Positions 39,922 to 49,878 of a stretch of DNA of 64,000 nt are shown here, piece after piece; position 1 is the stretch's first letter, and the number at the start of each line of letters is the position of its first letter. Position numbers and translations under genes: made by a program. The DNA comes from Erysipelothrix sp. Its GTDB lineage: Bacteria > Bacillota_I > Bacilli_A > Erysipelotrichales > Erysipelotrichaceae. A model generated the notes under the pieces. That model had not been told where the DNA came from and made no database searches. It saw only the letters and a list, made by a program, of their open reading frames with translations. The stretch lies in assembly GCA_012512595.1 (NCBI GenBank), contig JAAZDW010000010.1:34760-98759 (forward strand), written 5' to 3'.

Positions 39922-42081
39922 ATGATGGATGTAAACAAAAGAGTTATAGGATTTCTTAACAATGAACTACCTTTTAAAAGCAATCAGATTACTTCGGTGA
40001 TCAAGTTAATTGAAGATAAAAATACAATACCGTTTATTGCCCGATATAGAAAAGAAGCAACCGATAATTTAGATGAGGTTGAAATTAAGCTAATCGTTGA
40101 CAAGTATAATTACTTAACAAAACTTGAAGATCGTAAGGAAGAAGTAATTAGATTAATCAGCGAGCAAGATAAAATGACTGACAAAATACTTAATGATATT
40201 AAAAAAGCCGATAAACTTCAAATGATTGATGATATTTATCGACCTTTTAAACAAAAACGTAAAACTTTAGCTGGAGCAGCCAGAGAAAAAGGCTTAGAAC
40301 CATTGGCACTTTTAATAATGTCACAGCCAGGTGTCATTGATTTAGATGCTGAAATTGACAGTTATATTAATCCAGAGTTAGATGTTAATACAAGTGAAGA
40401 TGTTCTAAATGGAGTTCATGAAATCATGGCAGAAATTATTGGTGACAATCCAGACTTTAGAGGTTTTTTTAGAAAGTATACTTTTAATACGGGCATCATT
40501 GAAACAAAAGTAAAAGATAAAGCCAAAGATGAACGTAAGGTTTATGAAATGTACTATAATTACCAAGAAAAAGTTTCTAAACTAGTTTCTCATCGTGCTT
40601 TAGCGATTAACCGAGCTGAAAAAGAAGATGTTTTAAAAGTCGACATCTCGGTTGACCTTAATGAAGTTTTTAACTTTTTAAATAATCAAGTTGTTACTAA
40701 TGAAAATAGTGCTTGTCTGCCTTTTGTAATTACTGCCTATGAAGATGCCTATAAACGTTTTATAGCACCTGCGATTGAACGTGAAATAAGAAATGAAATA
40801 AGTGATAATGCTCAAGAACAAGCGGTCAAAGTGTTTAGTGAAAATCTTTTTAACTTACTATTACAAGCGCCAATTAAAAATAAGGTTGTTATGGGCTTTG
40901 ATCCTGCCTATCGGACAGGCTGTAAATTGGCAATCGTCGATGAAAGTGGGATGTTATTAAAAGTAGCAGTAATTTATCCCCATGCTTCTAGTAAGCAAAG
41001 TTATGACAAGGCTGAAAATGATTTTATCCAATTAATAAATGACTACCAAGTTGATCTTGTTGCAATTGGTAATGGAACAGCTAGCCGTGAATCAGAAGTT
41101 TTTGTAGCCAAAAACATTAAAAAAATTAATCATAAAGTTAACTATATTATTGTTAATGAAGCCGGAGCTTCAGTGTATAGTGCCAGCGACCTTGCTCGTC
41201 AAGAGTTTCCGGATTTACAAGTAGAAGAACGTTCGGCTGTTTCAATTGCGCGTAGAATTCAAGATCCTTTAGCTGAATTAGTTAAAGTTGATCCAAAGTC
41301 GATTGGAGTAGGTCAGTACCAACATGACATTGCTGAAAAAGTTTTAGATGACCAACTTACCTTTGTTGTTGAAAATGCCGTAAACCAAGTTGGAGTCGAC
41401 ATTAATAGTGCTAGCTTTAAATTGCTTGAATATATTTCAGGATTAAATAAGACAGTTGCTAATAATATAATTGAGTATCGAAATGAAAATAACGGCTTTA
41501 AAAACCGTAATGAGTTAAAAAAAGTTGCTCGTTTTGGCCCAAAATCCTTTGAACAAGCAATTGGCTTTATTAGAGTTTTTGATGGAGATAATATTTTAGA
41601 TAGTACCAAGATACATCCCGAATCCTATAAGGTGGCTAATCAAGTTATTAAAGACTTTAAATTGGACTTAAAGTCATTGGGTAGCAATGAAAACAACAAC
41701 AAGCTTAAAAGCCTTGATATTGAAGATTTAGGGCTAAAGTATGCTGTCGGTATAGAAACACTAACTGATATCATTGAGGCGTTAAAAGAGCCGCTACGTG
41801 ATATTAGAGCTGATTTGTCATCGCCATCATTGCGCTCAGATGTCTTATCTATTAAAGATCTAAAAATTGGTTTACCACTAAGTGGTACCGTCAGAAATGT
41901 CGTCGACTTTGGGGTCTTTGTTGATATTGGTTTAGATAATGATGGTCTAGTACACATTTCACAAATTAGTAATTCTTTTATAAAACATCCTAGTGACATC
42001 TTAAAAATTGGAGACCAAGTTAAAGTTACTGTTTTAGACTTTGATGTTGAAAAAGGTCGCGTCCAGTTAACAATGATTTAA
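39922..42081 (+). CDS. tex: Tex family RNA-binding protein (S1 domain)
   Basis: PFIARYRKEATDNLDEVEI, FDPAYRTGCKLAIVD, C-terminal S1 domain. Confidence 0.95.
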   Translation: MMDVNKRVIGFLNNELPFKSNQITSVIKLIEDKNTIPFIARYRKEATDNLDEVEIKLIVDKYNYLTKLEDRKEEVIRLISEQDKMTDKILNDIKKADKLQMIDDIYRPFKQKRKTLAGAAREKGLEPLALLIMSQPGVIDLDAEIDSYINPELDVNTSEDVLNGVHEIMAEIIGDNPDFRGFFRKYTFNTGIIETKVKDKAKDERKVYEMYYNYQEKVSKLVSHRALAINRAEKEDVLKVDISVDLNEVFNFLNNQVVTNENSACLPFVITAYEDAYKRFIAPAIEREIRNEISDNAQEQAVKVFSENLFNLLLQAPIKNKVVMGFDPAYRTGCKLAIVDESGMLLKVAVIYPHASSKQSYDKAENDFIQLINDYQVDLVAIGNGTASRESEVFVAKNIKKINHKVNYIIVNEAGASVYSASDLARQEFPDLQVEERSAVSIARRIQDPLAELVKVDPKSIGVGQYQHDIAEKVLDDQLTFVVENAVNQVGVDINSASFKLLEYISGLNKTVANNIIEYRNENNGFKNRNELKKVARFGPKSFEQAIGFIRVFDGDNILDSTKIHPESYKVANQVIKDFKLDLKSLGSNENNNKLKSLDIEDLGLKYAVGIETLTDIIEALKEPLRDIRADLSSPSLRSDVLSIKDLKIGLPLSGTVRNVVDFGVFVDIGLDNDGLVHISQISNSFIKHPSDILKIGDQVKVTVLDFDVEKGRVQLTMI

Positions 42082-42106
42082 TGAATAAACATAATTAGTC
42101 CAATTC

Positions 42107-42153
42107 AAGTTGAATAAATACCTAGCTTTTTAAAAGGTTTATTCAACTTTTTT
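42107..42153 (+). terminator. Intrinsic terminator after tex
   Basis: AAGTTGAATAAA...TTTATTCAACTTTTTT, 12-bp outer stem. Confidence 0.85.
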
Positions 42154-42163
42154 GATTATTTAA

Positions 42164-42206
42164 ATAAATAAAAACCACTTGGAACGGATTAATAGTTCTA
42201 AGTGGT
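42164..42206 (-). terminator. Intrinsic terminator for proS (minus strand)
   Basis: ACCACTTGGAAC...GTTCTAAGTGGT stem; minus-strand T tract from AATAAATAAAAACC. Confidence 0.7.
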
Positions 42207-42224
42207 AAGATATTTTAATAAATT

Positions 42225-43919
42225 TTATTTTAGTTTACTTTGAATGTGTTGTACAACTTCATTAATTTTTACATCAGTTGAAGCTTGGTCCATCCTTTGT
42301 TTAAATTCAACTAGACCTGTTTCTAAGCCCTTACCAACCGTTATTCTAAGTGGAACACCTATAAGGTCCATGTCGTTAAACTTAACGCCTGCGCGCTCGT
42401 TACGGTCGTCTAAGATAGTCTCAATACCTAAGTCCATTAACTCTTTGTATAACATTTCAGCATATTCCATATGGGCCTCATCATTGGTTCTAATTACAAT
42501 AATTCCAACTTTATATGGAGCAACTTCGATTGGTAAATTTAAACCATTATCATCATGGTGTTTTTCGACAATAGCGGCTAGAGTTCTTCCAATCCCAATT
42601 CCATAACTTCCCATCACAACTGGATTTAATTTATTGTTTTCATCTGAATACGTTAAGTCAAAGGCTTTTGCATATGTAGTTCCAAGTTTAAAAATATTTC
42701 CAACTTCAATTGATGGATAGAACTTTAATCCACCTAAACACTCAGGACATGTATCTGTTTTTGTAATATCTCGAAGATCATAGTAACCTTCAATATCTAA
42801 GTCTTCAGTATTGACATTAGTAATATGGTGGTCATCCTCATTTGCGCCTATTACAAAATTTTGCATATTAGCAACTGACATATCGGCAATTGTTTTAATA
42901 TTCAAGCCAATAGGTCCAATAAAGCCGACTTTTGAATTTACTAACTCATTGATTTCAGTTTCTTGAGCGGGCTCAACATCACTGTTTAAAATAGTTGAAA
43001 GTTTACTCTCATTTAAGTCATGACTACCATTAATCGCTACGGCGATTAATCCATCTTTATATTTATAAATTAATGTCTTAAGCAGTCGATCTTGATCAAC
43101 CTTTAAAAAATTTGCGACTTCATCAATTGTAGTAACATTTGGAGTAAAAATCTTAATCAATTTAGACTCTTTAACTTCACTACTGTGATTAAATAAAACC
43201 GGTAGTGTTTTTGCGACTTCTTTATTACTTGCGAAATCACAACTATCACAAATAACGATAGTGTCTTCACCAATTGGGGCAATAGCCTGGTATTCTTCCG
43301 AAAGTTTTCCACCCATAATTCCTGTGTCTGCTTCGACAATATGGTAGTCTAACTTTAGGCGATCAAATATCTTGCTATAGGCGACCCGCATTTTTTGATA
43401 AGCTACATCACAACTCTCATCATCAATATCAAAAGTATACGCATCTTTCATAATAAATTCGCGAACTCTTATTAAACCAAAACGAGCTCTAGTTTCATCG
43501 CGATACTTTGTTTGAAATTGGTATAAACTAAACGGTAAATCTTTGTAAGATCTAATCCCGCTTTTTCCAACAATTGAAAATAATTCTTCATGAGTAGGGG
43601 CGAGTGCAAATTTTCTTTTAAAGCGATCATTAAGGGTGTACATACTCTCACCAATAATTTTATCACGACCACTTTGTTCAAAAATTTCGATTGGTACTAA
43701 GGCCGGCATCAACATTTCTTGAGAATCAATATTATTCATTTCTTGACGGATAATATCTTCAATATTTTTTATAGTTTTAAAGCCTAAGGGTAACATTATG
43801 TATATTCCAGCTGAACTTCTTTTAATATAACCAGCTCTGGTTAGTAAGTTATTACTAACACTATCTTCATCTTTTAAGTCTTCTCTTAATGTATAAAAGA
43901 AACTATCTTTTAAACGCAT
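42225..43919 (-). CDS. proS: Proline--tRNA ligase, bacterial type with editing domain
   Basis: 564 aa; RAGYIKRSSAGIYIMLPLG, APTHEELF, KDAYTFDIDDESC. Confidence 0.95.
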   Translation of the reverse strand: MRLKDSFFYTLREDLKDEDSVSNNLLTRAGYIKRSSAGIYIMLPLGFKTIKNIEDIIRQEMNNIDSQEMLMPALVPIEIFEQSGRDKIIGESMYTLNDRFKRKFALAPTHEELFSIVGKSGIRSYKDLPFSLYQFQTKYRDETRARFGLIRVREFIMKDAYTFDIDDESCDVAYQKMRVAYSKIFDRLKLDYHIVEADTGIMGGKLSEEYQAIAPIGEDTIVICDSCDFASNKEVAKTLPVLFNHSSEVKESKLIKIFTPNVTTIDEVANFLKVDQDRLLKTLIYKYKDGLIAVAINGSHDLNESKLSTILNSDVEPAQETEINELVNSKVGFIGPIGLNIKTIADMSVANMQNFVIGANEDDHHITNVNTEDLDIEGYYDLRDITKTDTCPECLGGLKFYPSIEVGNIFKLGTTYAKAFDLTYSDENNKLNPVVMGSYGIGIGRTLAAIVEKHHDDNGLNLPIEVAPYKVGIIVIRTNDEAHMEYAEMLYKELMDLGIETILDDRNERAGVKFNDMDLIGVPLRITVGKGLETGLVEFKQRMDQASTDVKINEVVQHIQSKLK

Positions 43920-44038
43920 AAAAATCCCTACTTTCTATCATAAATATTACCATTTATTCACTTATTACACAATGTTATAAAGCTTTATTGAGTGTCTGAG
44001 TCCAGTGTAGTATAATATAAACAATTGGAGGAGATTAT

Positions 44039-46306
44039 ATGCGGAAATCTTTATTCTCTTTACTCTTTATAATTGGCGCACTTTTTATGTCGCAAGTAAT
44101 TGTCGCAAAAGAAAATATATATTTAAATAATAATGATATTTCTAAAAAAGATATTAATCTTGATATTGCGGAAGTTAAAAGTGGTGGTCTAGAAAAAGCC
44201 ATAACTGATCGCTTAGGTTTGCGTGATATAAAAGATGTTGTTTCAATAACAATAAATAAAGGAAATCTTAATAACAGTGACTTTAAATTTCTAAGTGAAG
44301 AGGTTTTTAATCTAAAGACCGTAGACTTAAGTAAAACTTTTTTTGATGACTTAGAAATTTTAACAACCTTTAGTAATAGTAAGATTGAAAGTTTTAGTTT
44401 TCCTTCTAGCAAAAAAGGCTATAAGTTAGCTAATGATTTTTTCAAAAATAACCGCTATCTAAGTGAAGTAAGATTAAATGGTGTTAATAGTTTAGGTAGT
44501 TATGTTTTTGAAAACACTCAAAATTTGCGTAGTGTTGACTTATCAGAAGTTAGTTTTTTTGATGAAGGGATATTTTTGAAAAGTAGTATTGAGAGTGTAA
44601 TTTTTAAACAAAATTTTGATCTTTCAAAGTATTTCTTTAAAGATACAAAACATCTTACTAATATTGATATTAGTGGAGCCAATACTATTGGAGAAGGTGT
44701 GTTTTATAATAGTGCTGTTGAATTTGTCAAAATGCCAAAAAGTTATGCACTTGAAGCCTACACGTTTTCAAAGACTAAAAATTTAAAAACTATTGACATG
44801 TCAGGGGCAACTCGCCTTGGTGTCGGTGATTTTATGGAGAGTAATATCGAAGAAGTCATTTTTCCGAGTACTTACAAGCTACCTGATTTTTACTTTGCCA
44901 AAACCTTAAAACTTAGTAGTATTGATATTTCAAATGCTAATGAAATAGGCGTTGGCATTTTTGCATCTTCAAAGATTGAAAATATAAAATTCCCCAATGA
45001 TTTTATTCTTTCAGAAGGATTACTTCAAGATACGAATCATTTAGATTATGTAGATGTAAGCCAAGCCAAAAGTTTTAAAGAGGCCGTCTTTACAGGTTCA
45101 AGTTTAAGCAAAATAGATCTACCTAAAAAGTTTCAAGTAAATGCAGCAATGTTTGGATTTATGGAAAATTTACTCTCAATTAATTTAGTTGGAGCAGACT
45201 TTTTAGGCCCTAACATCTTTGTCAAGTCTGGCAACAACTATGATTATTATCGAAAACTGTTTGATGGTGGAGATCTTGTGACCACAATTTCAGGTGGGAT
45301 TCAATCAGTTATTTTTGGAGGGGGAGTCATACCTTCACTTGCCAATAACAGCTTTGCTAATCTAAATAATAATCCTCCAATAGTCTTACTTCCAAAGACA
45401 AGTGAGTGGGACAATTTTAGTAATCTAATAATGAGTAAAGATAATGAAATTATAAATCAACTGCGTTATGATGCTTTTACTTATGCTGACTTGATGATTT
45501 CTAAAAACACATCAGTTCAAATTGGCTTTATAAATCCACTGCCTCGGAGTGTCCATGATAGTCCATCAAGTGTAAAATATCAGTGGTACTTTAATAACAA
45601 AGCGATAGTTAATGGAAATCAATCAATATTTACAATTGATAATTTCGATCTTAATGATGAAGGTTTTTATCGCTTAGATATTATTGTCGACAATAAAGTT
45701 TATTCACTCTATGAAATAAATCTACAGGCAAACGAATTAGCGATTGATGATAAAACACTTTATAAAGGTTTTTTTCTTAATGAAGAAGTTGATGTTGATT
45801 TAGTTAGGGTTCTTTATGTTAAAGATGATATCCGTAAAACTTTAAGTGTTGAGGACTTAGAATATGACTACAATTTTAGTGAGGTCGGAAATACAAGCAT
45901 TAAAGTAACCTATCAAAATGAAGACTTACTAGTTGTTGCAGACTATCCAGTTAAGGTAGCTAATACTTTAGCTAAAAAAATTAAGTTAAAAAAAGGCGAA
46001 GAATTTATCTATGATCCTAAAATTGATGACTTTGAGTTTGTCCTAACTTCAGTCCAAAAAGACTTTATAGAAATCAGTAAAAGTGAAGAGGGTAGTGAGA
46101 TAATTATAAAGGCAAAAGAGCGCTACCAGGGTGACTTGGACTTTAAGTTTAATGAGCGCGTTGGTCAAATAGAAATAGAAGTAGTAAGAAACTTATTCTG
46201 GTTTTGGATAGGTTTAGGTTTTATCTTGACCTTATTGTTTGGATTAATTATTTATCTTCGCTTAACTAGAGGGATGTTTAAAGTTAAGAAAAAAGTTAAA
46301 AAATAG
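44039..46306 (+). CDS. Cell-surface BspA-like leucine-rich-repeat protein with C-terminal TM anchor
   Basis: Signal peptide, ~43-aa LRR units, Ig-like segments, C-terminal FWFWIGLGFILTLLFGLIIYLRL plus basic tail. Confidence 0.8.
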   Translation: MRKSLFSLLFIIGALFMSQVIVAKENIYLNNNDISKKDINLDIAEVKSGGLEKAITDRLGLRDIKDVVSITINKGNLNNSDFKFLSEEVFNLKTVDLSKTFFDDLEILTTFSNSKIESFSFPSSKKGYKLANDFFKNNRYLSEVRLNGVNSLGSYVFENTQNLRSVDLSEVSFFDEGIFLKSSIESVIFKQNFDLSKYFFKDTKHLTNIDISGANTIGEGVFYNSAVEFVKMPKSYALEAYTFSKTKNLKTIDMSGATRLGVGDFMESNIEEVIFPSTYKLPDFYFAKTLKLSSIDISNANEIGVGIFASSKIENIKFPNDFILSEGLLQDTNHLDYVDVSQAKSFKEAVFTGSSLSKIDLPKKFQVNAAMFGFMENLLSINLVGADFLGPNIFVKSGNNYDYYRKLFDGGDLVTTISGGIQSVIFGGGVIPSLANNSFANLNNNPPIVLLPKTSEWDNFSNLIMSKDNEIINQLRYDAFTYADLMISKNTSVQIGFINPLPRSVHDSPSSVKYQWYFNNKAIVNGNQSIFTIDNFDLNDEGFYRLDIIVDNKVYSLYEINLQANELAIDDKTLYKGFFLNEEVDVDLVRVLYVKDDIRKTLSVEDLEYDYNFSEVGNTSIKVTYQNEDLLVVADYPVKVANTLAKKIKLKKGEEFIYDPKIDDFEFVLTSVQKDFIEISKSEEGSEIIIKAKERYQGDLDFKFNERVGQIEIEVVRNLFWFWIGLGFILTLLFGLIIYLRLTRGMFKVKKKVKK

Positions 46307-46310
46307 ATAA

Positions 46311-46343
46311 AAAAAGGAAGCTTTGAAGAAAGCTTCCTTTTTA
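46311..46343. terminator. Bidirectional intrinsic terminator
   Basis: AAAAAGGAAGCTTT-GAAG-AAAGCTTCCTTTTT. Confidence 0.88.
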
Positions 46344-46346
46344 AGA

Positions 46347-46949
46347 TTAAATTTGAGCGGCGTTGTGTAACATTACGGCAGCTCGTGAGAATGACCTTGA
46401 GGCAATATATTTTATCAGGGTTAAGCCAAGACTGATAATAACATTAAAGCCCGGGTTTAAAAATAATGAAGTAAAGTTTAATAAAAATTGTAAGGGAAAG
46501 AAGACAGTAAATAAAACTACTAGTGAAATGCCGATTAAAAGCGATTCAACGACAATTACTGTATAATAACTTTCTCTAACTTTAACGACTAAGTTACTTA
46601 GATCAAATTCTTCTAAGCGCTTTGACAAGTAAACAAGAGCCTCTTTAAATACAATTAGTGTCATTACAAAGATTACTAAGTTTAAAAAGACTAAGACAAT
46701 TGATAATTCAAAGATTTCGCGATAAGTCATAATTAGACTAAGTGCACCCCTAAGAATATTCAAAGCTATAAAAGCCTCAGTTTTAATTTTCATATTGCGG
46801 TCATTTTGCTTAATTGTAAAATCTCTAATCATCATTAAACCATATGTTGATAATAGGGTAAAGGCTGGTGACCCATTGTTTAGGGCTAAAAAAGCCATAC
46901 CATTTGCTAAATTTGTATATTTGTTTCTCTTTTTCATAATTTCCTCCAA
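46347..46949 (-). CDS. Uncharacterised polytopic membrane protein (200 aa)
   Basis: ORF with several hydrophobic segments and a GGAGGAAATT-type RBS; no family recognised. Confidence 0.7.
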   Translation of the reverse strand: MEEIMKKRNKYTNLANGMAFLALNNGSPAFTLLSTYGLMMIRDFTIKQNDRNMKIKTEAFIALNILRGALSLIMTYREIFELSIVLVFLNLVIFVMTLIVFKEALVYLSKRLEEFDLSNLVVKVRESYYTVIVVESLLIGISLVVLFTVFFPLQFLLNFTSLFLNPGFNVIISLGLTLIKYIASRSFSRAAVMLHNAAQI

Positions 46950-47094
46950 TGTTGTGATTATATCATAATATTCATTTACTTTATTGAATAATAGCGTATA
47001 ATGAACATTAATGATAAATAATTTTTGAGTAATTGTTTAAAAACGCTAAGTTTTGACAAAGACGCTTAATTATGGTATTATTATTAAGTAAATA

Positions 47095-47210
47095 AATTAG
47101 TAGAAAGAGAAGACACTTCTCACCTGATGGCCCAAGCCTTAGGTACATGCTACATAACAATAAACTTTATGTTATTTAGTGGTGTCTTTGTGGACACTTT
47201 TTTATTTGAC
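47095..47210 (+). ncRNA. infC-rpmI-rplT leader (L20-leader-like attenuator)
   Basis: GAAGACACTTCTCACCTGATGGCCCAAGCCTTAGGTACATG leader, terminator GTGTC-TTTGTG-GACAC-TTTTTTATTT at 47182-47207; upstream GACAC at 47112-47116 can compete for GTGTC. Confidence 0.75.
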
Positions 47211-47227
47211 TACACAATAGGAGGTGT

Positions 47228-47758
47228 ATGATTATTTCAAACAGAAAAAGAGCTCAAGGAGACTTGATTAACGACAAAATCCCATTTAGGGAAATGATGG
47301 TTATTAGTGTAAATGGAGACAAATTAGGAGTTTTGAGTAAAAATGCAGCATTAGAGGAAGCCAGAAAACTTGGCCTAGATTTATTAGTTGTATCACCTAA
47401 TTCAGACCCAGTTGTCGCCAGGATATTAGATTATGGTAAACATAAATACGAACAACAAAAAAGAGCACGAGAACAACGTAAAAATCAAGTAGTTCAAGAA
47501 CTCAAATCAACAAGACTTTCACCAGTAATTGATGTCGGAGACTTCGATACAAAGGTTAGACAAGCAGTTGGATGGTTAAAAGAAGGTAATAAAGTTAAAG
47601 CTGATATGCGATTTAGAGGACGCCAAATAACTAGACAGTCTGTTGGACGGGAAGTTATGAACGAATTTATTGCAGCATTAAGCGAATACGGAGAACCTGC
47701 TAGTAGACCACGTTTGGATGGTTACACTATGTCTGTAGTTATTAACCCAAAGAAATAG
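47228..47758 (+). CDS. infC: Translation initiation factor IF-3 (true start may be ATT at 47231 or 47234)
   Basis: NDKIPFREMMVISVNGDKLGVLSKNAALEEARKLGLDLLVVSP; C-terminal IF3 domain. Confidence 0.95.
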   Translation: MIISNRKRAQGDLINDKIPFREMMVISVNGDKLGVLSKNAALEEARKLGLDLLVVSPNSDPVVARILDYGKHKYEQQKRAREQRKNQVVQELKSTRLSPVIDVGDFDTKVRQAVGWLKEGNKVKADMRFRGRQITRQSVGREVMNEFIAALSEYGEPASRPRLDGYTMSVVINPKK

Positions 47759-47773
47759 AAAGAGGAATATTTA

Positions 47774-47974
47774 ATGGCAAAAAATAAAATGAAAACTAAA
47801 AGTTCTGTTGCTAAGCGTTTCAAGAAAACAGGGTCAGGAAAACTGAAAAGAGCACAGGGCTATAGATCACACAAGGCAAGTCACAAGACTACAAAACAAA
47901 AAAGACAATTAAGAAAATCTGCATTGGTTCACCCATCAGATCAAAAGCGTATTAATTCGCTTTTACAAAATTAG
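47774..47974 (+). CDS. rpmI: 50S ribosomal protein L35
   Basis: [43 protein letters not shown]. Confidence 0.96.
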   Translation: MAKNKMKTKSSVAKRFKKTGSGKLKRAQGYRSHKASHKTTKQKRQLRKSALVHPSDQKRINSLLQN

Positions 47975-47996
47975 TAAGAATTAGGAGGAGAACACA

Positions 47997-48752
47997 ATGG
48001 CAAGAGTAAAAGGAAACGTAGCAAGTCGTACACGTAGAAAAAAGAGATTAAAATTAGCTAAAGGCTATTTCGGGTCTAAACATAGACTCTATAGAACAGC
48101 AAATGAACAGGTTATGCGTTCACAAAGATATGCATATATCGGAAGAAAACAACTTAAACGTGATATGCGTAAAATGTGGATAACAAGAATTAATGCAGGT
48201 GCAAGAATGAATGGCACTACATATTCAAAACTAACTCATGGTTTAAGATTGGCAGATGTCCAAATTAATCGTAAAATGCTTTCTGAAATGGCAATTCATG
48301 ACGAAAAAGGTTTTAGCCAATTAGTAGAGATTGCAAACCAAGCACTTGAAAATAAAGCGAAACAACCAAAAGCTGTCGAAGTAAAAGCAGAAGTTAAACC
48401 GAAAACTGTTAAAAAAGAAGTTGAAGTTAAAGAAGTAACTGAAACAGTAGTTGAAGAAGTTGAAGTTAAAGAAGTAACAGAAACAGTAGTTGAAGAAGTA
48501 GTTGAAACCAAAACAGAAGAGTATACTTTAGAATCTTATGGTAGTACTTGGAGTCAAGTTGTAGAAACTATTATTGATAGACATGTAGGAGAAAAATTTA
48601 GTATTGATGATGTTTTAGCACATCAAGACATAGCTGCAAAAATTTATCCAAAAAACAACAGTGTTGAAGCAACAATTAAACGTAATGTTACAACTTTAGT
48701 TAAAGAAAATAAACTTGAAGAAGTATCAGAAGACAATTATAAAAAACTATAA
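47997..48752 (+). CDS. rplT: 50S ribosomal protein L20 with ~130-aa C-terminal extension
   Basis: Canonical L20 in residues 1-118 ([33 protein letters not shown]), then acidic repeats and a folded-looking domain. Confidence 0.95.
   Translation: MARVKGNVASRTRRKKRLKLAKGYFGSKHRLYRTANEQVMRSQRYAYIGRKQLKRDMRKMWITRINAGARMNGTTYSKLTHGLRLADVQINRKMLSEMAIHDEKGFSQLVEIANQALENKAKQPKAVEVKAEVKPKTVKKEVEVKEVTETVVEEVEVKEVTETVVEEVVETKTEEYTLESYGSTWSQVVETIIDRHVGEKFSIDDVLAHQDIAAKIYPKNNSVEATIKRNVTTLVKENKLEEVSEDNYKKL
48420..48497 (+). repeat. 39-bp tandem repeat (two copies) encoding [13 protein letters not shown]
   Basis: GTTGAAGTTAAAGAAGTAAC[TA]GAAACAGTAGTTGAAGAA repeated twice. Confidence 0.9.
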
Positions 48753-48780
48753 TAAATAATTTATATTAGAGTTAAAGAAG

Positions 48781-48810
48781 GCCCTAAACATTTAATGTTT
48801 AGGGCTTTTT
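48781..48810 (+). terminator. Intrinsic terminator after rplT
   Basis: GCCCTAAACA-TTTAA-TGTTTAGGGCTTTTT. Confidence 0.92.
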
Positions 48811-48862
48811 AGATATTTAATCAAATTTTAATACTCATTATAAGTGTTTTAAATAAAGCGTT

Positions 48863-49720
48863 TTATTTACTTTTCAAAGTATAAATCATAACTTCGGCAG
48901 GGGCAAAGATTCTTATATCATTGTTGGTTGTCCCAACTCCATTTGTGACAAATAATTTTATCGCGCCAATGTTATAAAGACCTGAATAATATTCTTCTGC
49001 TAATTCTTGATTATAAACTTGGCCAAGTAAAGGAATTCTTATTTGACCCCCATGACTGTGACCGGCAACAACTAAATCAGTTAAGTTTTGTGGTAATAGT
49101 TTGCTTGTGTCAGGGGTATGGAGAATTGTCAAAGAAAATAGTTTAGAGTTAACATTTTTATATGCAGTTTCTATGTCAGCTAAACCATTAAGTGGACTAT
49201 CAATGCCAATTAGTTGAAAAGCATTATTAGTATCTTTGCTAATTTTTATCATTTCATTATTTAGTACTTCAAAATCTGAGGCAAATAATAGTTGTTTAAC
49301 AGTTTCATTCATTTCTTCACTAACATAATCAGCCTCACCTAAAACCGCAAATTTTCCATACTTTGCCGGCATACTCTGCAACTGTGTTAAGAGAGTGGCT
49401 TTTGTTTTATCATCAAAACTTTCTAAATTGGTGTCATCGATTAAATCACCAAGAAAGATAATTATGTCAGGATTAGTTTCATTAACCTTAGAAACTACCT
49501 TAGCAAATCGCTCTTGATCCATAAAAAGATTGTAGTGGATATCACTAATAAAAGCTATCTGAAGTCCATCCAAATCGGCATGAATTTTATCACTTTCAAT
49601 GTAGCGAAAATTAAGTCTAATTCGCTTTGGTGCATAGTTGTACCCATCGTAAGTGATAGCAAATATTGTTAAAATAGCGGCTATTATCACAAGACTTGTA
49701 ATGATTTTTCTTTTAAGCAT
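48863..49720 (-). CDS. Metallophosphoesterase (YkuE/YaeI-like)
   Basis: IAFISDIHYN, IIIFLGDLIDD, VAGHSHGGQIRIP. Confidence 0.9.
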   Translation of the reverse strand: MLKRKIITSLVIIAAILTIFAITYDGYNYAPKRIRLNFRYIESDKIHADLDGLQIAFISDIHYNLFMDQERFAKVVSKVNETNPDIIIFLGDLIDDTNLESFDDKTKATLLTQLQSMPAKYGKFAVLGEADYVSEEMNETVKQLLFASDFEVLNNEMIKISKDTNNAFQLIGIDSPLNGLADIETAYKNVNSKLFSLTILHTPDTSKLLPQNLTDLVVAGHSHGGQIRIPLLGQVYNQELAEEYYSGLYNIGAIKLFVTNGVGTTNNDIRIFAPAEVMIYTLKSK

Positions 49721-49878
49721 ATAGCACCTCTAAGTAATTTTATCATAAAATTTCATATATAATAAAGAATATCTTTTTTTAGGGGATTTTACTTGTTAAA
49801 TGGTGAACAATCATTAAACTTGCATTATAAAAAGTAGTATATTGTGATATAATAAATAAACGGAAGGGAATGAGAAAA

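Noticed and set aside
42244-42606. 120-aa plus-strand ORF antisense to proS
   Set aside because: Shadow ORF of a conserved gene, no independent support. The same applies to other antisense ORFs such as 3899-4135, 21773-22135, 41640-41999 and 44035-44412.
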